A DNA stretch of 64,000 bases, taken from Rhodocyclaceae bacterium (GTDB lineage Bacteria > Pseudomonadota > Gammaproteobacteria > Burkholderiales > Rhodocyclaceae). Position numbers and translations under genes: made by a program. The notes under the pieces were generated by a model. That model did not search any database, had not been told where the DNA came from, and saw only the letters and a program-made list of their open reading frames with translations. Positions 7,915-16,590 of this stretch are shown piece by piece. How positions within the stretch are numbered: position 1 is the first letter of the stretch; every line of letters starts with the position of its first letter. The stretch is from positions 1,054,001 to 1,118,000 of the forward strand of contig JADJEF010000020.1 of the NCBI GenBank assembly GCA_016702335.1. Reading direction: 5' to 3'.

Positions 7915-10161
7915 CTATGCCTTGACGCAGTCGACGCAGTAGTTCGAGTTGCCGTCGGCATCGTGCTTCACCAGCCCATGAATCTCGGTCTCGAAACCGG
8001 GGAACTTGGCATTGAAGTCGCGCGCGAACTGCAGGTATTTGACGATGGCACCGTTGAAACGCTCGCCGGGGATCAAGAGCGGGATGCCCGGTGGATAGGG
8101 CGTCACCAGCATCGCGGTGACACGACCTTCCAGCTGATCAATCGGCACGCGCTCGGTCTTGCGGTGCGCCATTGCCGCCCAGGCGTCGCAGGGCTTCATG
8201 GCCGGCACCATGGGCGAGGTGTACATCTCGGTGGTCATGCGGGCAATGTCGCGTTCGCGGTACATGGCGTGAATGCCTTTGCACAGATCGGCCAGACCCA
8301 CCTTCTCATAGCGCGGGTTCTTGGCCACGAATTCGGGCATCACGCGCCACAACGGCGAGTTGTTGTCGAAGGCATCCTTGAACTGCTGCAACTCGGTGAC
8401 CATGGTGTTCCAGCGGCCCTTGGTAATGCCGATGGTGAACATGATGAAGATCGAGTAGAGGCCGGTCTTCTCGATGATGATGCCGTGCTCGGCCAGGTAT
8501 TTGGTCAGCACATTGGCGGGAATACCCCAGTCGGCGAAATCGCCCTTGATGTTGAGCCCGGGCATCAGCAGCGTGGCCTTGATCGGGTCGAGCATGTTGA
8601 ATTCAGGCTCAATGCCGGCAAAACCATGCCAGCTGTCCTGCGCATCAAGCGCCCACTCCTCGCGCGCCGGCACGCCCTCGGCGGCGATGACGTCGGGGCC
8701 CCAGACCTTGAACCACCAGTCATCCAGAAACTCTTCGCCGACCTTGCGCATGGCGCGGCGGAAATCCAGCGCCTCGGCCAGCGACTCTTCCACCAGCGCC
8801 GTGCCGCCGGGCGGCTCCATCATTGCTGCCGCCACATCGCACGAGGCGATAATCGCGTACTGAGGTGAGGTTGAGGTGTGCATCAGATACGACTCGTTGA
8901 ACACATCGCGGTCGAGCTTGAGCGAGCCCGGACCATCCGGTTCCTGCACCAGAATCTGCGAGGCTTGCGACAGGCCGGCGAGCAGTTTGTGCGTCGACTG
9001 CGTGGAGAACACCATCGACTCCTTGCAGCGCTCGCGCCCTTCGCCAATCGCGTGGTAATCGCCGTAGAACTCGTGGAAGGCGGCGTGCGGAAGCCAGGCC
9101 TCATCAAACAGCAGGGTCTCGATTTTGCCGTCAAGCAGGTGCTTGATTTCCTCGACGTTGTAAATCACGCCATCGTAGGTGCTCTGGGTGATGGCAAACA
9201 GACGCGGCTTGGCCGTTTTGTCGGTAATGAACGGGTTGGCGTCGATCTTGGCCTGAATACTGGCCCAGTCGAATTCGGAGCGCGGAATCGGGCCGATGAT
9301 GCCGTAGTGGTTACGCGTCGGGCTCAGAAAGACCGGGATCGCGCCGGTGAGAATGATGGAGTGCAGATTCGACTTGTGACAGTTGCGGTCCACCAGCACG
9401 ATGTCGCCCGGCGCCACGGCCGAATTCCAGACGATCTTGTTCGAGGTGGAGGTGCCGTTGGTGACAAAGAACAAATGGTCGGCATTGAAGATGCGCGCGG
9501 CATTGCGCTCGGAGGCCGCCACCGGGCCGGTGTGATCGAGCAACTGGCCGAGCTCATCGACCGCGTTGCACACGTCGGCGCGCAGCATGTTTTCGCCGAA
9601 GAACTGATGGAACATCTGCCCCACAGGGCTCTTCAAAAACGCCACGCCACCCGAGTGCCCGGGGCAGTGCCAGGAGTAGGAACCATCGGCCGCGTAATGC
9701 GTCAGCGCACGGAAGAAGGGCGGCGGCAGCGACTCGACATAGGCCTTGGACTCACGCACCACGTAACGCGCGATGAACTCGGGCGTGTCTTCGTACATGT
9801 GAATGAAGCCATGCAGCTCGCGCAGGATGTCGTGCGGAATATGCCGACTGGTGCGCGTCTCGCCGTGCAGGAAAATCGGAATGTCGGGGTTGCGGTGACG
9901 CACGTTCTCGACGAACGCCCGCAGTTCGGCAATGGTTTCTTCACCTTCATTAACCAGCTCCTCATCGTCAATCGAGAGAATGAAGGCCGAGGCCCGGCTC
10001 TGCTGCTGGGCAAAGGAAGTCAGGTCGCCATAGCTGGTGACCCCGAGTACCTCGATACCTTGCTTCTCGATCGCGTCGGCGAGCACGCGGATGCCCAAGC
10101 CGGAGGAATTTTCCGAGCGGAAGTCTTCATCAATGATGATGACGGGGAAGTGAAAGCGCAT
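7915..10161 (-). CDS. Orn/Lys/Arg decarboxylase (PLP-dependent, fold type I)
   Basis: Pyridoxal-phosphate enzyme that decarboxylates arginine, lysine or ornithine to the corresponding polyamine or diamine. The 748-residue protein has the three-part layout of the large decarboxylases. There is an N-terminal flavodoxin-like wing domain (MRFHFPVIIIDEDF to about 130). The PLP domain has the cofactor-binding stretch FVTNGTSTSNKIVW and the Schiff-base lysine in STQSTHKLLAGLSQ near residue 390. The C-terminal domain carries the TPYPPGIPLLIPGE block. A good ribosome-binding site (AGGAGG) precedes ATG 10161. Related betaproteobacterial proteins are annotated as arginine or lysine decarboxylases; specificity cannot be decided here. 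Confidence 0.93.
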   Translation of the reverse strand: MRFHFPVIIIDEDFRSENSSGLGIRVLADAIEKQGIEVLGVTSYGDLTSFAQQQSRASAFILSIDDEELVNEGEETIAELRAFVENVRHRNPDIPIFLHGETRTSRHIPHDILRELHGFIHMYEDTPEFIARYVVRESKAYVESLPPPFFRALTHYAADGSYSWHCPGHSGGVAFLKSPVGQMFHQFFGENMLRADVCNAVDELGQLLDHTGPVAASERNAARIFNADHLFFVTNGTSTSNKIVWNSAVAPGDIVLVDRNCHKSNLHSIILTGAIPVFLSPTRNHYGIIGPIPRSEFDWASIQAKIDANPFITDKTAKPRLFAITQSTYDGVIYNVEEIKHLLDGKIETLLFDEAWLPHAAFHEFYGDYHAIGEGRERCKESMVFSTQSTHKLLAGLSQASQILVQEPDGPGSLKLDRDVFNESYLMHTSTSPQYAIIASCDVAAAMMEPPGGTALVEESLAEALDFRRAMRKVGEEFLDDWWFKVWGPDVIAAEGVPAREEWALDAQDSWHGFAGIEPEFNMLDPIKATLLMPGLNIKGDFADWGIPANVLTKYLAEHGIIIEKTGLYSIFIMFTIGITKGRWNTMVTELQQFKDAFDNNSPLWRVMPEFVAKNPRYEKVGLADLCKGIHAMYRERDIARMTTEMYTSPMVPAMKPCDAWAAMAHRKTERVPIDQLEGRVTAMLVTPYPPGIPLLIPGERFNGAIVKYLQFARDFNAKFPGFETEIHGLVKHDADGNSNYCVDCVKA

Positions 10162-10204
10162 GGCTGTCCTCCTGAAAACGTGATGGGTAGTTACACCAAA
10201 GGAT

Positions 10205-10232
10205 ACGGCAAGTCGGCGCTGGTGGTACGGCG
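10205..10232 (-). repeat. Dispersed 28-bp repeat, copy 3
   Basis: The minus strand reads CGCCGT, then the core CCAGCGCCGACTTGC, with a mismatch at the 3' end. It lies two bases from the stop codon of the J-domain gene and 43 bases upstream of the decarboxylase start. Confidence 0.8.
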
Positions 10233-10233
10233 C

Positions 10234-11379
10234 TCAGAACGGAATACCGTCCTCGCGCGCTGGTCCGGCAGCGAGTTCCCGGCGGATGTCCTTGAGCCAG
10301 ACCTTGAGCGCCTTGGGGTTGGCAAACACCCGGAAGTCATGGGCCAGGCTATCGCTCATCTGGCGCAGCTTGATCAGCTCGACCTCGAGCAAACGGGGTA
10401 GCACTTCCGGCACCAGCTTAATGTAGCTGGTCAAGCCAAACTGGTAGCAAAAGCGCGCCTCGGTCTGCATGATTTCCATATCCAGTTCGGCCAGCTGATC
10501 TTTGAGTATCTGATTGAAATGCTTGAGCCGCTCTTCACTCAGGCCGGCCAGCGCAGCGGCGTCGATATGTTCAAGTTCCAGTTGCAGTTCCAGCAGTTGC
10601 AACAGGTTGCGCTTGTCGTAGGCCTGATTGGCGCGCTGCATCAGCGCCGTTTTGCGCGCGCGCTCTGCCGGGTCCGCCTCACGGTCTGGGTGCAGGGCGC
10701 TGGCGAGCTTGCGAAAGACCTCACGCAGGGCCTGGCTCACGTCTTTTTCTGCGGCTTCGGCACGGGCTTCTTTTTCCAGTTGCTTTTTTGTCTTCTTGCG
10801 TTTGGCGCGCCGCGCTTCGTCTGCTTCAGCCTGACGCTGCGCCTGCGCATGTATCCGCTGCAACAGGTCTTCCGGCGTCGCCGTGCCCAGGTCGAAATCT
10901 TCACCCAGATCGATGCCGAATTCCTCCTCGAACTGCTCGCGCAGCAGCGCCGAATCGTGCGCCAGATCGGCTTCACTATCCGCGTCGGGGGCGCTGGGCA
11001 CATGACGGTTGTACGCCGCCTTGAGTTCATCGCTGGCCTGCTCATCCATCAGCGGGCCGGCAAGGTGGAGCAGCAGATCGCTCATGGTGTCGCGATCGGT
11101 CTGACTCAGGCCCTTTTGCAGCAGGGCCTCATCGAGCTGCAGCACCATGCGCACCTTCAGCGCCAGCAACTCGTCGCGCAGCGGGATCAGGCGCTCGGTA
11201 TAGGCGGTTTGATACGCCGGGATTGCGACTTCCCACGCCGCCAGATCCTTGCGCCGGACGTCGATTTTCTTGATCAGCGTGTTGAAGGCTTTTTGCGCCT
11301 TGCTCAGGGTGGCCGCGCCCGCCTTGGTGGAAATGGCAATGGCGTTGGCAGGCGCGCTGTCGCCGAAGAGGTCGTTCAT
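10234..11379 (-). CDS. J-domain protein with internal J domain
   Basis: Predicted DnaK co-chaperone-like protein of 381 residues. The J domain is internal rather than N-terminal: around residues 210-260 there is ALREVFRKLASALHPDREAD, with the essential HPD tripeptide and the following helix. The N-terminal 190 residues are helical and charged, with a long region predicted to be coiled coil. A lysine-rich linker (RRAKRKKTKKQLEKE) precedes the J domain. It does not have the G/F or zinc-finger regions of DnaJ. It lies 25 bases downstream of the SNF2-type ATPase gene on the same strand, so the two may act together. The exact role is unknown. Confidence 0.8.
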   Translation of the reverse strand: MNDLFGDSAPANAIAISTKAGAATLSKAQKAFNTLIKKIDVRRKDLAAWEVAIPAYQTAYTERLIPLRDELLALKVRMVLQLDEALLQKGLSQTDRDTMSDLLLHLAGPLMDEQASDELKAAYNRHVPSAPDADSEADLAHDSALLREQFEEEFGIDLGEDFDLGTATPEDLLQRIHAQAQRQAEADEARRAKRKKTKKQLEKEARAEAAEKDVSQALREVFRKLASALHPDREADPAERARKTALMQRANQAYDKRNLLQLLELQLELEHIDAAALAGLSEERLKHFNQILKDQLAELDMEIMQTEARFCYQFGLTSYIKLVPEVLPRLLEVELIKLRQMSDSLAHDFRVFANPKALKVWLKDIRRELAAGPAREDGIPF

Positions 11380-11404
11380 GAGGGGCCTTTGGAAAAGTGG
11401 TCAG

Positions 11405-13873
11405 TTAGCGGCGCTGCTGCAACGCGGCGGCCAGTTGCGTCAGCACGTCGGCCATCTGGCGCGCGGTATCGCCCGAGGGTAGCGGCACGTTGAGCCGGCG
11501 CTCACCGGTTTGGGCGTCGTGCGCAATCCACGGGTGCTCGGCGCTGTCGCTGCTCATCGCTGCGAGAAACTGCGTACCGACCTGCAGCAGCGCCGCCCAG
11601 GGCGCGGCAGGAGCGTTTGCGGGCGCAGTGGGTGTTGTGGATTGAGTCGGCGGCAAGGTATTTTCCGCCGTAGCCTCACATTCCGCCGTCTCGCCAGCGC
11701 CGACTTGCGGTGCTAACTCTTCGGCAGCGCTCACCGGCTCGCTGACGGTAGCCTCGGTCATCGCTCCGGTAACGTTCTCCACGTCCTTCATAAAGCGGTT
11801 CAGACGCGAACCGCCCATGGAGATTTCGCTGCTGCCGCCATCGAGTATGCCTGCGGAGAGCGAGCGCTTGAACGCCAGCACAGATAGCATGCCCTCCTCA
11901 ATCGTGCCCTTGGCGATGAAGTTGACGATCTGCACCGGGCACTTCTGGCCGTTGCGGTGAATGCGCCCGATGCGCTGCTCGAGGATCGCCGGGTTCCACG
12001 GCAAATCCATATTCACCAGCGTCGAGGCGTGTTGCAGGTTCAGCCCCGTGCTGCCGGCATCGGTGGATAGAAATACCCGGCAATCGGGGTCGTCGCGAAA
12101 ACGATCAACCAGGGCCGGGCGCTTCTCGGAAGGCACGCCGCCATGAAAACTGACGTAACCGATCCCGCGCGCGTCAAGACGACGGATGAGGATGTCGTGC
12201 GTACGCGTCCATTGCGAAAACACCACCACCTTGGCCTCGGGCTGCGCGAACAGCGCATCGAACAGCGCGGCCGCTTCATCGGCCTTGACGCCGTGATCGG
12301 TTTCCTGATCGAGCAAATAGGTGCTGTTGCACGACATGCGCATGTTTTGCAGGGCGCAGGTCAGGCGGCGTTGATCGATGTCCGACAGGTAGCCCGTCTT
12401 GCGCCAGCGCGTGACAATACGCATCACGGTCTCGGCGTTTTCCGCGTGATACAGCAGCTGCGGCTCGGTCATCGGTACCAGCAGGTTTTGATCGGTGCGC
12501 TCGGGCAACTGTTGCAACACCTCGCTCTTGCGCCGGCGGATCATGACCGGTGCCAGCGTCTGGCCGATGCGCTCCAGATTCGTGTAGCCGGTCACGCGCC
12601 CGGTATCGTCACGCAACTGGTGCTCGTGCAGCAGCTTCCAGGTCGGCCCGAGGCGATGCTGATCAACGAACTGGACAATGGAAATCAGCTCTTCGAGCTT
12701 GTTCTCCAGCGGCGTGCCCGTCAGCACCACGGCGTAGGGGCTGTCGATGCGTTTGAGCGCGCGGGCGGCGATGGTGTTCCAGTTTTTCACCCGCTGCGCT
12801 TCGTCGACGATCACCAGTTCCGGTGCCCAATCGGTGATCAGATCGTGGTCGGGCTGGAGTTTCTCGAAATTGGTGATCTTGCAGAAATCGTCTTCGGCGT
12901 AGTCGCGCTGGCGCTGCGCCCGACCGCCAGCGATAACCCGCGATTCACGCCCGGAAAAACGTTTGATCTCCTGCTGCCACTGATACTTGAGCGAGGTCGG
13001 ACAAACCACCAGCACACGCGTCACACCGCACAAGCGCGCCAGAATCTCGGCCGCCGCGATCGCCTGTATGGTCTTGCCCAGACCCATTTCATCGCCAATC
13101 AGGCAGCGCCCGGCGCGCACGGTAAACAGCGCCCCTTCGGCCTGATACGGATACAGCGGCACCTTGAGCAGGCGAGTGAGTTTTTTGTCCTGGCTGCCGC
13201 GCGGAAAGGCCTCGGCCAAGGCCGCCTCGCGACGCTGCGCATCGCGACGCCGGGCAATCACGTTCAATGCATCGTCGTACGCGCGCAACTCATGGCCCAG
13301 CTTGGCGGCTTTAGCCAGAAAGGCTTCCAGCGCAGCAAAGTTATCGCCCATCAGCGCGCCGTCACGCCGGGCATCAAACAAGGCCGCCGCGGCAATCGCC
13401 AGCGCCGGCGGGCAATCACTGCCGGCACGAAAGCAAACGCTGCGCCCTTCGCCATTCAGCCCGTGACGCAGATACAACTCGGAAAATGCCGGGTGATAGC
13501 CGGCAGCCAGCGCCTTCTTGGCACCCCGCTTTTTCTCCAGCACCGCGAGGGTGAATTCGATGTGTTTGCAGGTGCCGAGCTCGTTGCTGGCGAAATCGGG
13601 GCAGGCGCAAAAATTGTCACCGGGATTGCACCCGCGTATCGCCACGCGATAACTACTCTTCGAGGCCGGATTGCTGATCTGAAATTCGGAAAAGATCGGC
13701 TCGCCACCGATGTTTTTCAGCAGAAAGGTTTGCTCGCGGCCAAATTGCCGGCGCAACGCGCGCTGCCAGTCAGCGGCGGAAAGGTCGTTGGGTGGCTTTT
13801 GCGGCGAGAAGCGGGGTTGCTGAGGGGCTTTGCTTTTGGGATTGCGGGTAGTTTTACGTGCCGAGGTACTCAT
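11405..13873 (-). CDS. SWIM zinc-finger/SNF2-family DNA-dependent ATPase
   Basis: Superfamily 2 ATPase of the Swi2/Snf2 class (822 residues), expected to translocate on DNA or displace proteins from it. An N-terminal SWIM-type zinc finger is visible near residues 80-110 (CACPDF, then CKH). The first RecA lobe has GDEMGLGKT (motif I), DEAQ (motif II) and LTGTPLEN (motif III). The second lobe ends with the arginine-finger region EQRIGRIHRNGQ. The last 150 residues are low-complexity, rich in Ala, Glu, Thr and Pro, and partly encoded by a copy of the dispersed repeat (PQVGAGETAE). It forms a likely two-gene unit with the J-domain gene. Similar pairs may serve DNA repair or defence, but the function here is unproven. 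Confidence 0.88.
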   Translation of the reverse strand: MSTSARKTTRNPKSKAPQQPRFSPQKPPNDLSAADWQRALRRQFGREQTFLLKNIGGEPIFSEFQISNPASKSSYRVAIRGCNPGDNFCACPDFASNELGTCKHIEFTLAVLEKKRGAKKALAAGYHPAFSELYLRHGLNGEGRSVCFRAGSDCPPALAIAAAALFDARRDGALMGDNFAALEAFLAKAAKLGHELRAYDDALNVIARRRDAQRREAALAEAFPRGSQDKKLTRLLKVPLYPYQAEGALFTVRAGRCLIGDEMGLGKTIQAIAAAEILARLCGVTRVLVVCPTSLKYQWQQEIKRFSGRESRVIAGGRAQRQRDYAEDDFCKITNFEKLQPDHDLITDWAPELVIVDEAQRVKNWNTIAARALKRIDSPYAVVLTGTPLENKLEELISIVQFVDQHRLGPTWKLLHEHQLRDDTGRVTGYTNLERIGQTLAPVMIRRRKSEVLQQLPERTDQNLLVPMTEPQLLYHAENAETVMRIVTRWRKTGYLSDIDQRRLTCALQNMRMSCNSTYLLDQETDHGVKADEAAALFDALFAQPEAKVVVFSQWTRTHDILIRRLDARGIGYVSFHGGVPSEKRPALVDRFRDDPDCRVFLSTDAGSTGLNLQHASTLVNMDLPWNPAILEQRIGRIHRNGQKCPVQIVNFIAKGTIEEGMLSVLAFKRSLSAGILDGGSSEISMGGSRLNRFMKDVENVTGAMTEATVSEPVSAAEELAPQVGAGETAECEATAENTLPPTQSTTPTAPANAPAAPWAALLQVGTQFLAAMSSDSAEHPWIAHDAQTGERRLNVPLPSGDTARQMADVLTQLAAALQQRR
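11684..11711 (+). repeat. Dispersed 28-bp repeat, copy 4 (inside the SNF2 gene)
   Basis: Starts CGCCGTC and carries the complete core CCAGCGCCGACTTGCGG. It is antisense to the SNF2-type gene, where its complement encodes PQVGAGETA in the low-complexity C-terminal linker. Confidence 0.85.
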
Positions 13874-13889
13874 AGTGCAAGGCCAAGGC

Positions 13890-14459
13890 TCAGATTTTTG
13901 GCAGCGTCACGCCGACCTGACCCTGATATTTTCCACCGCGATCCTTGTACGAGGTTTCGCACACTTCGTCGGACTCGAAAAACAGCACCTGCGCGCAGCC
14001 CTCGCCAGCGTAAATCTTGGCCGGCAGCGGCGTGGTGTTGGAAAACTCCAGCGTCACATAACCTTCCCATTCCGGCTCGAAGGGCGTGACGTTCACAATA
14101 ATGCCGCAACGCGCATAGGTACTCTTGCCCAGGCACACGGTCAGCACCGAGCGAGGAATGCGGAAGTATTCAACCGTACGTGCCAGCGCAAAGGAGTTGG
14201 GCGGGATCACGCAATAGCCCTTGCCCGACACCTCGACAAAGGAATTCAGGTCGAAATTCTTGGGGTCGACGATGGTCGAGTTAATGTTGGTGAACACCTT
14301 GAACTCATCCGCACAGCGAATGTCGTAGCCATAGCTCGACGTGCCGTAGGAGACAATCTTGTTCCCATTCACCTCGCGCACCAGTTCCGGCTCAAAGGGT
14401 TCAATGATCTTGTGCTCGGCCGCCATGCGGCGGATCCACTTGTCGGACTTGATGCTCAT
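13890..14459 (-). CDS. dcd: dCTP deaminase
   Basis: Deaminates dCTP to dUTP, the main route to dUMP and thymidylate in many Gram-negative bacteria. The 189-residue product matches the family length exactly. It has the N-terminal MSIKSDKWIRRMA, the conserved block SYGTSSYGYDIRC, the nucleotide-binding LGKSTYARCGIIVNVTP segment with catalytic Glu in FEPEWEG, and the C-terminal GKYQGQ. ATG 14459 is chosen over longer ORF starts because the conserved N-terminus begins there. It sits between the SNF2 gene and bioD on the same strand. Confidence 0.97.
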   Translation of the reverse strand: MSIKSDKWIRRMAAEHKIIEPFEPELVREVNGNKIVSYGTSSYGYDIRCADEFKVFTNINSTIVDPKNFDLNSFVEVSGKGYCVIPPNSFALARTVEYFRIPRSVLTVCLGKSTYARCGIIVNVTPFEPEWEGYVTLEFSNTTPLPAKIYAGEGCAQVLFFESDEVCETSYKDRGGKYQGQVGVTLPKI

Positions 14460-14491
14460 GGGCAGGGGCTTCCGGAGGTCAGTGAGGGAAT

Positions 14492-15169
14492 TCAGGAGGG
14501 GTGCAGTATATGCGCCAAGGCTGCCACGCCGGCATCCGGCGCTGCCCGCGCAACGGCTACTAGCGGCACGCTCTGAGTATGACAACTCAGGCTGAGCAGG
14601 GTTGCGTCCAGCGGCACGCTGCTACCCGTACTTTCATTGATGGCGATGGCCGCGACGGACAAACCTCGACTGCGCAGCGCCTGTAGGGCGGTGAGCGTAT
14701 GACTCAGGCTGCCCAGATACGATCCGGCGACCAGAACGACAGGCACGGCCAGCGCCTGCGCCCAATCGAGCACGGTATGGTGTTCATCCAAGGGCACCAT
14801 GACACCGCCGACGCCTTCGCACAGGCTGATTTTCCGCAAGTCGGCGCTGGTGACACGGCGACTGAAGGCGAGAAGGGCCTCGAAATCGATGCGCCGGCCC
14901 TCGGCCGCCGCCGCCATGTCGGGCGAGAGTGCCGCGGCGAAGCGCCAGGGCGAAATGTCCGCGACGCTCGCTGCCGACACCTCGATCCCCTGCGCCAGAA
15001 GCAGTTGGCCGGCGTCGCTGGCAGGCAGATTGTCCAACTCCACCCCCGACATCACTGGTTTGAACGCCCGCGTACTCAAGCCGGCGGCCCGCCAATGGCG
15101 CAGCAACGCGCACGACAGCCATGTTTTGCCAATGTCGGTACCCGTGCCGGTGATAAAGTAACTCGCCAT
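14492..15169 (-). CDS. bioD: Dethiobiotin synthetase
   Basis: Closes the ureido ring of dethiobiotin from 7,8-diaminopelargonate, CO2 and ATP in biotin synthesis. It shows the P-loop GTGTDIGKTWLSCALL, the substrate segment AFKPVMSG and the EGVGGVMVPL switch region. Start ATG 15169 has a strong AAGGAGGGG ribosome-binding site; longer upstream starts lie in the divergent bioA gene. Residues 104-113 (RRVTSADLRK) are encoded by a copy of the dispersed repeat. They are inserted just before the strand that leads to EGVGG, where other BioD proteins have an unrelated short segment. The frame stays open, so the enzyme may tolerate it. The gene is divergent from bioA with only 26 bases between the two starts. 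Confidence 0.94.
   Translation of the reverse strand: MASYFITGTGTDIGKTWLSCALLRHWRAAGLSTRAFKPVMSGVELDNLPASDAGQLLLAQGIEVSAASVADISPWRFAAALSPDMAAAAEGRRIDFEALLAFSRRVTSADLRKISLCEGVGGVMVPLDEHHTVLDWAQALAVPVVLVAGSYLGSLSHTLTALQALRSRGLSVAAIAINESTGSSVPLDATLLSLSCHTQSVPLVAVARAAPDAGVAALAHILHPS
14833..14860 (-). repeat. Dispersed 28-bp repeat, copy 5 (inside bioD)
   Basis: The minus strand reads CGCCGT, then the complete core CCAGCGCCGACTTGCGG. It is in the bioD reading frame and encodes RRVTSADLR, the same frame as in folA. Confidence 0.88.
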
Positions 15170-15195
15170 CTCCCCTCCTTTCGTTGCGGATTCTA

Positions 15196-16524
15196 ATGAG
15201 CTCACCCGCCTGGCTTGATGCCGGCATGGAACATATCTGGCTGCCTTACACCCAGATGGCCACGGCACAGCCGCCCCTGCCCGTCGTCTCGTCTGCCGGC
15301 TGCCGGCTGCGTCTTGCCGATGGACGCGAACTAATCGACGGAATTTCGTCGTGGTGGACGGCCTGCCACGGCTATAGCCACCCGCATATCCGTGACGCCG
15401 TAGCGCGGCAACTTGACCAGTTGCCGCATGTCATGTTCGCGGGCCTCACGCACGAGCCGGCACTGCGTCTGGCTACGCGCCTCGCGGCCCTGCTGCCGGG
15501 TGATCTGGAACGGGTGTTCTTCACCGAATCGGGTTCGGTCTCGGTGGAAGTCGCGCTCAAGATGGCGTTGCAGTATTGGCAAAACAAAGGTCAGCCCGAG
15601 CGTTCGCGCATCGTCTATTTTCGTCATGGCTACCACGGCGACACCTTCGCCACCATGGCCCTGTGCGACCCCGATGAAGGCATGCACACGCTATTTGCCC
15701 ACAGCATGCCCAGCCAGATCATGGCCGAATTGCCGACCACGCCGGTGCTCGATGCGGCGCTGGCGCGGGTGCTTGCCACACATAGCGAACACATCGCGGC
15801 GGTGATCATCGAGCCCTTGGTGCAAGGTGCCGGCGGCATGAAGATGCACTCGCCCGCCGTATTGCGGCGGGTGGCCGAACTGGCGCGCGAACACGATTGC
15901 CTGCTGATCTGCGATGAGATCATGACCGGCTTCGGGCGCACCGGCACGATGTTCGCGTCGGAGGCTGCGGCGCAGTCGGACCTATGGGTGCCCGACATCA
16001 TTTGCCTGTCGAAAGCACTCTCCGGCGGTACGCTGCCGCTGGCGGCCACGGTGGCGCGCCGCCATGTCTTTGACGCCTTTCTGGGCGATGATCCGGGCCG
16101 GGCGCTGATGCACGGGCCAACTTTCATGGCCAATCCCTTGGCGTGCGCGGCCGCAAATGCCTCACTCGACTTGTTTGAGCGCGAACCGCGCATCGCGCAA
16201 GCGCAAGCCATCTCCAGCCAACTGCACGAACAACTGGCCGCCTGCCGAACCATCCCCGGTGTTGCTGAGGTGCGGGTGCGCGGTGCGATAGGCGCGGTTG
16301 AGCTTTCCGGCCCGGTCGACCTGGGCATGATGCGCCGACGCTTTCCTGAGCTTGGCGTCTGGCTGCGACCGTTTGGCAACGTCGCCTACCTGATGCCGCC
16401 GCTGATCATCAGCCCCGACGAACTTACTATCCTCACCAACGCGCTTACGCAGGTCTTGCATGAACGTGCCGCTAACGTTAGCGCTGCGCTCGATTCCGCC
16501 CAGAGCCCTGTCGATAGCGCCTGA
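15196..16524 (+). CDS. bioA: Adenosylmethionine-8-amino-7-oxononanoate aminotransferase
   Basis: PLP-dependent class III aminotransferase. It converts 8-amino-7-oxononanoate to 7,8-diaminopelargonate using S-adenosylmethionine as amino donor, the step before BioD. The product has the N-terminal IWLPYTQM typical of BioA and the substrate stretch DGISSWWTACHGYSHP. The PLP-binding DEIMTGFGRTG is followed by the Schiff-base lysine in CLSKALSGGTLPL near residue 280. Length (about 442) is normal. ATG 15196 is the best start; an alternative at 15226 begins MEHIWLPY. No good ribosome-binding site is visible for either. Confidence 0.96.
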   Translation: MSSPAWLDAGMEHIWLPYTQMATAQPPLPVVSSAGCRLRLADGRELIDGISSWWTACHGYSHPHIRDAVARQLDQLPHVMFAGLTHEPALRLATRLAALLPGDLERVFFTESGSVSVEVALKMALQYWQNKGQPERSRIVYFRHGYHGDTFATMALCDPDEGMHTLFAHSMPSQIMAELPTTPVLDAALARVLATHSEHIAAVIIEPLVQGAGGMKMHSPAVLRRVAELAREHDCLLICDEIMTGFGRTGTMFASEAAAQSDLWVPDIICLSKALSGGTLPLAATVARRHVFDAFLGDDPGRALMHGPTFMANPLACAAANASLDLFEREPRIAQAQAISSQLHEQLAACRTIPGVAEVRVRGAIGAVELSGPVDLGMMRRRFPELGVWLRPFGNVAYLMPPLIISPDELTILTNALTQVLHERAANVSAALDSAQSPVDSA

Positions 16525-16540
16525 CATCGCATCGAAGTTA

Positions 16541-16575
16541 CATGAAAATCGTCCATTGCATGGCCGATTTTCATG
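16541..16575. promoter_or_regulatory. Inverted repeat upstream of the AAA ATPase remnant
   Basis: Eleven-base perfect arms CATGAAAATCG (16541-16551) and CGATTTTCATG (16565-16575) are separated by 13 bases. These bases can themselves pair as CCAT/ATGG. No T-run follows, and the site lies 15 bases upstream of the ATPase ATG, so an operator is more likely than a terminator. It could also act as a terminator for bioA. Confidence 0.5.
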
Positions 16576-16590
16576 ACGTAAAGTACGCCA

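Noticed and set aside
8878..10401. Long plus-strand ORF (507 codons) across the decarboxylase gene
   Set aside because: It lies antisense to a fully recognisable decarboxylase and has no homology features; long antisense ORFs are common in GC-rich DNA.
12143..14089. Long plus-strand ORF (648 codons) across the SNF2 gene and dcd
   Set aside because: Antisense to two well-supported genes; composition reflects codon bias on the other strand.
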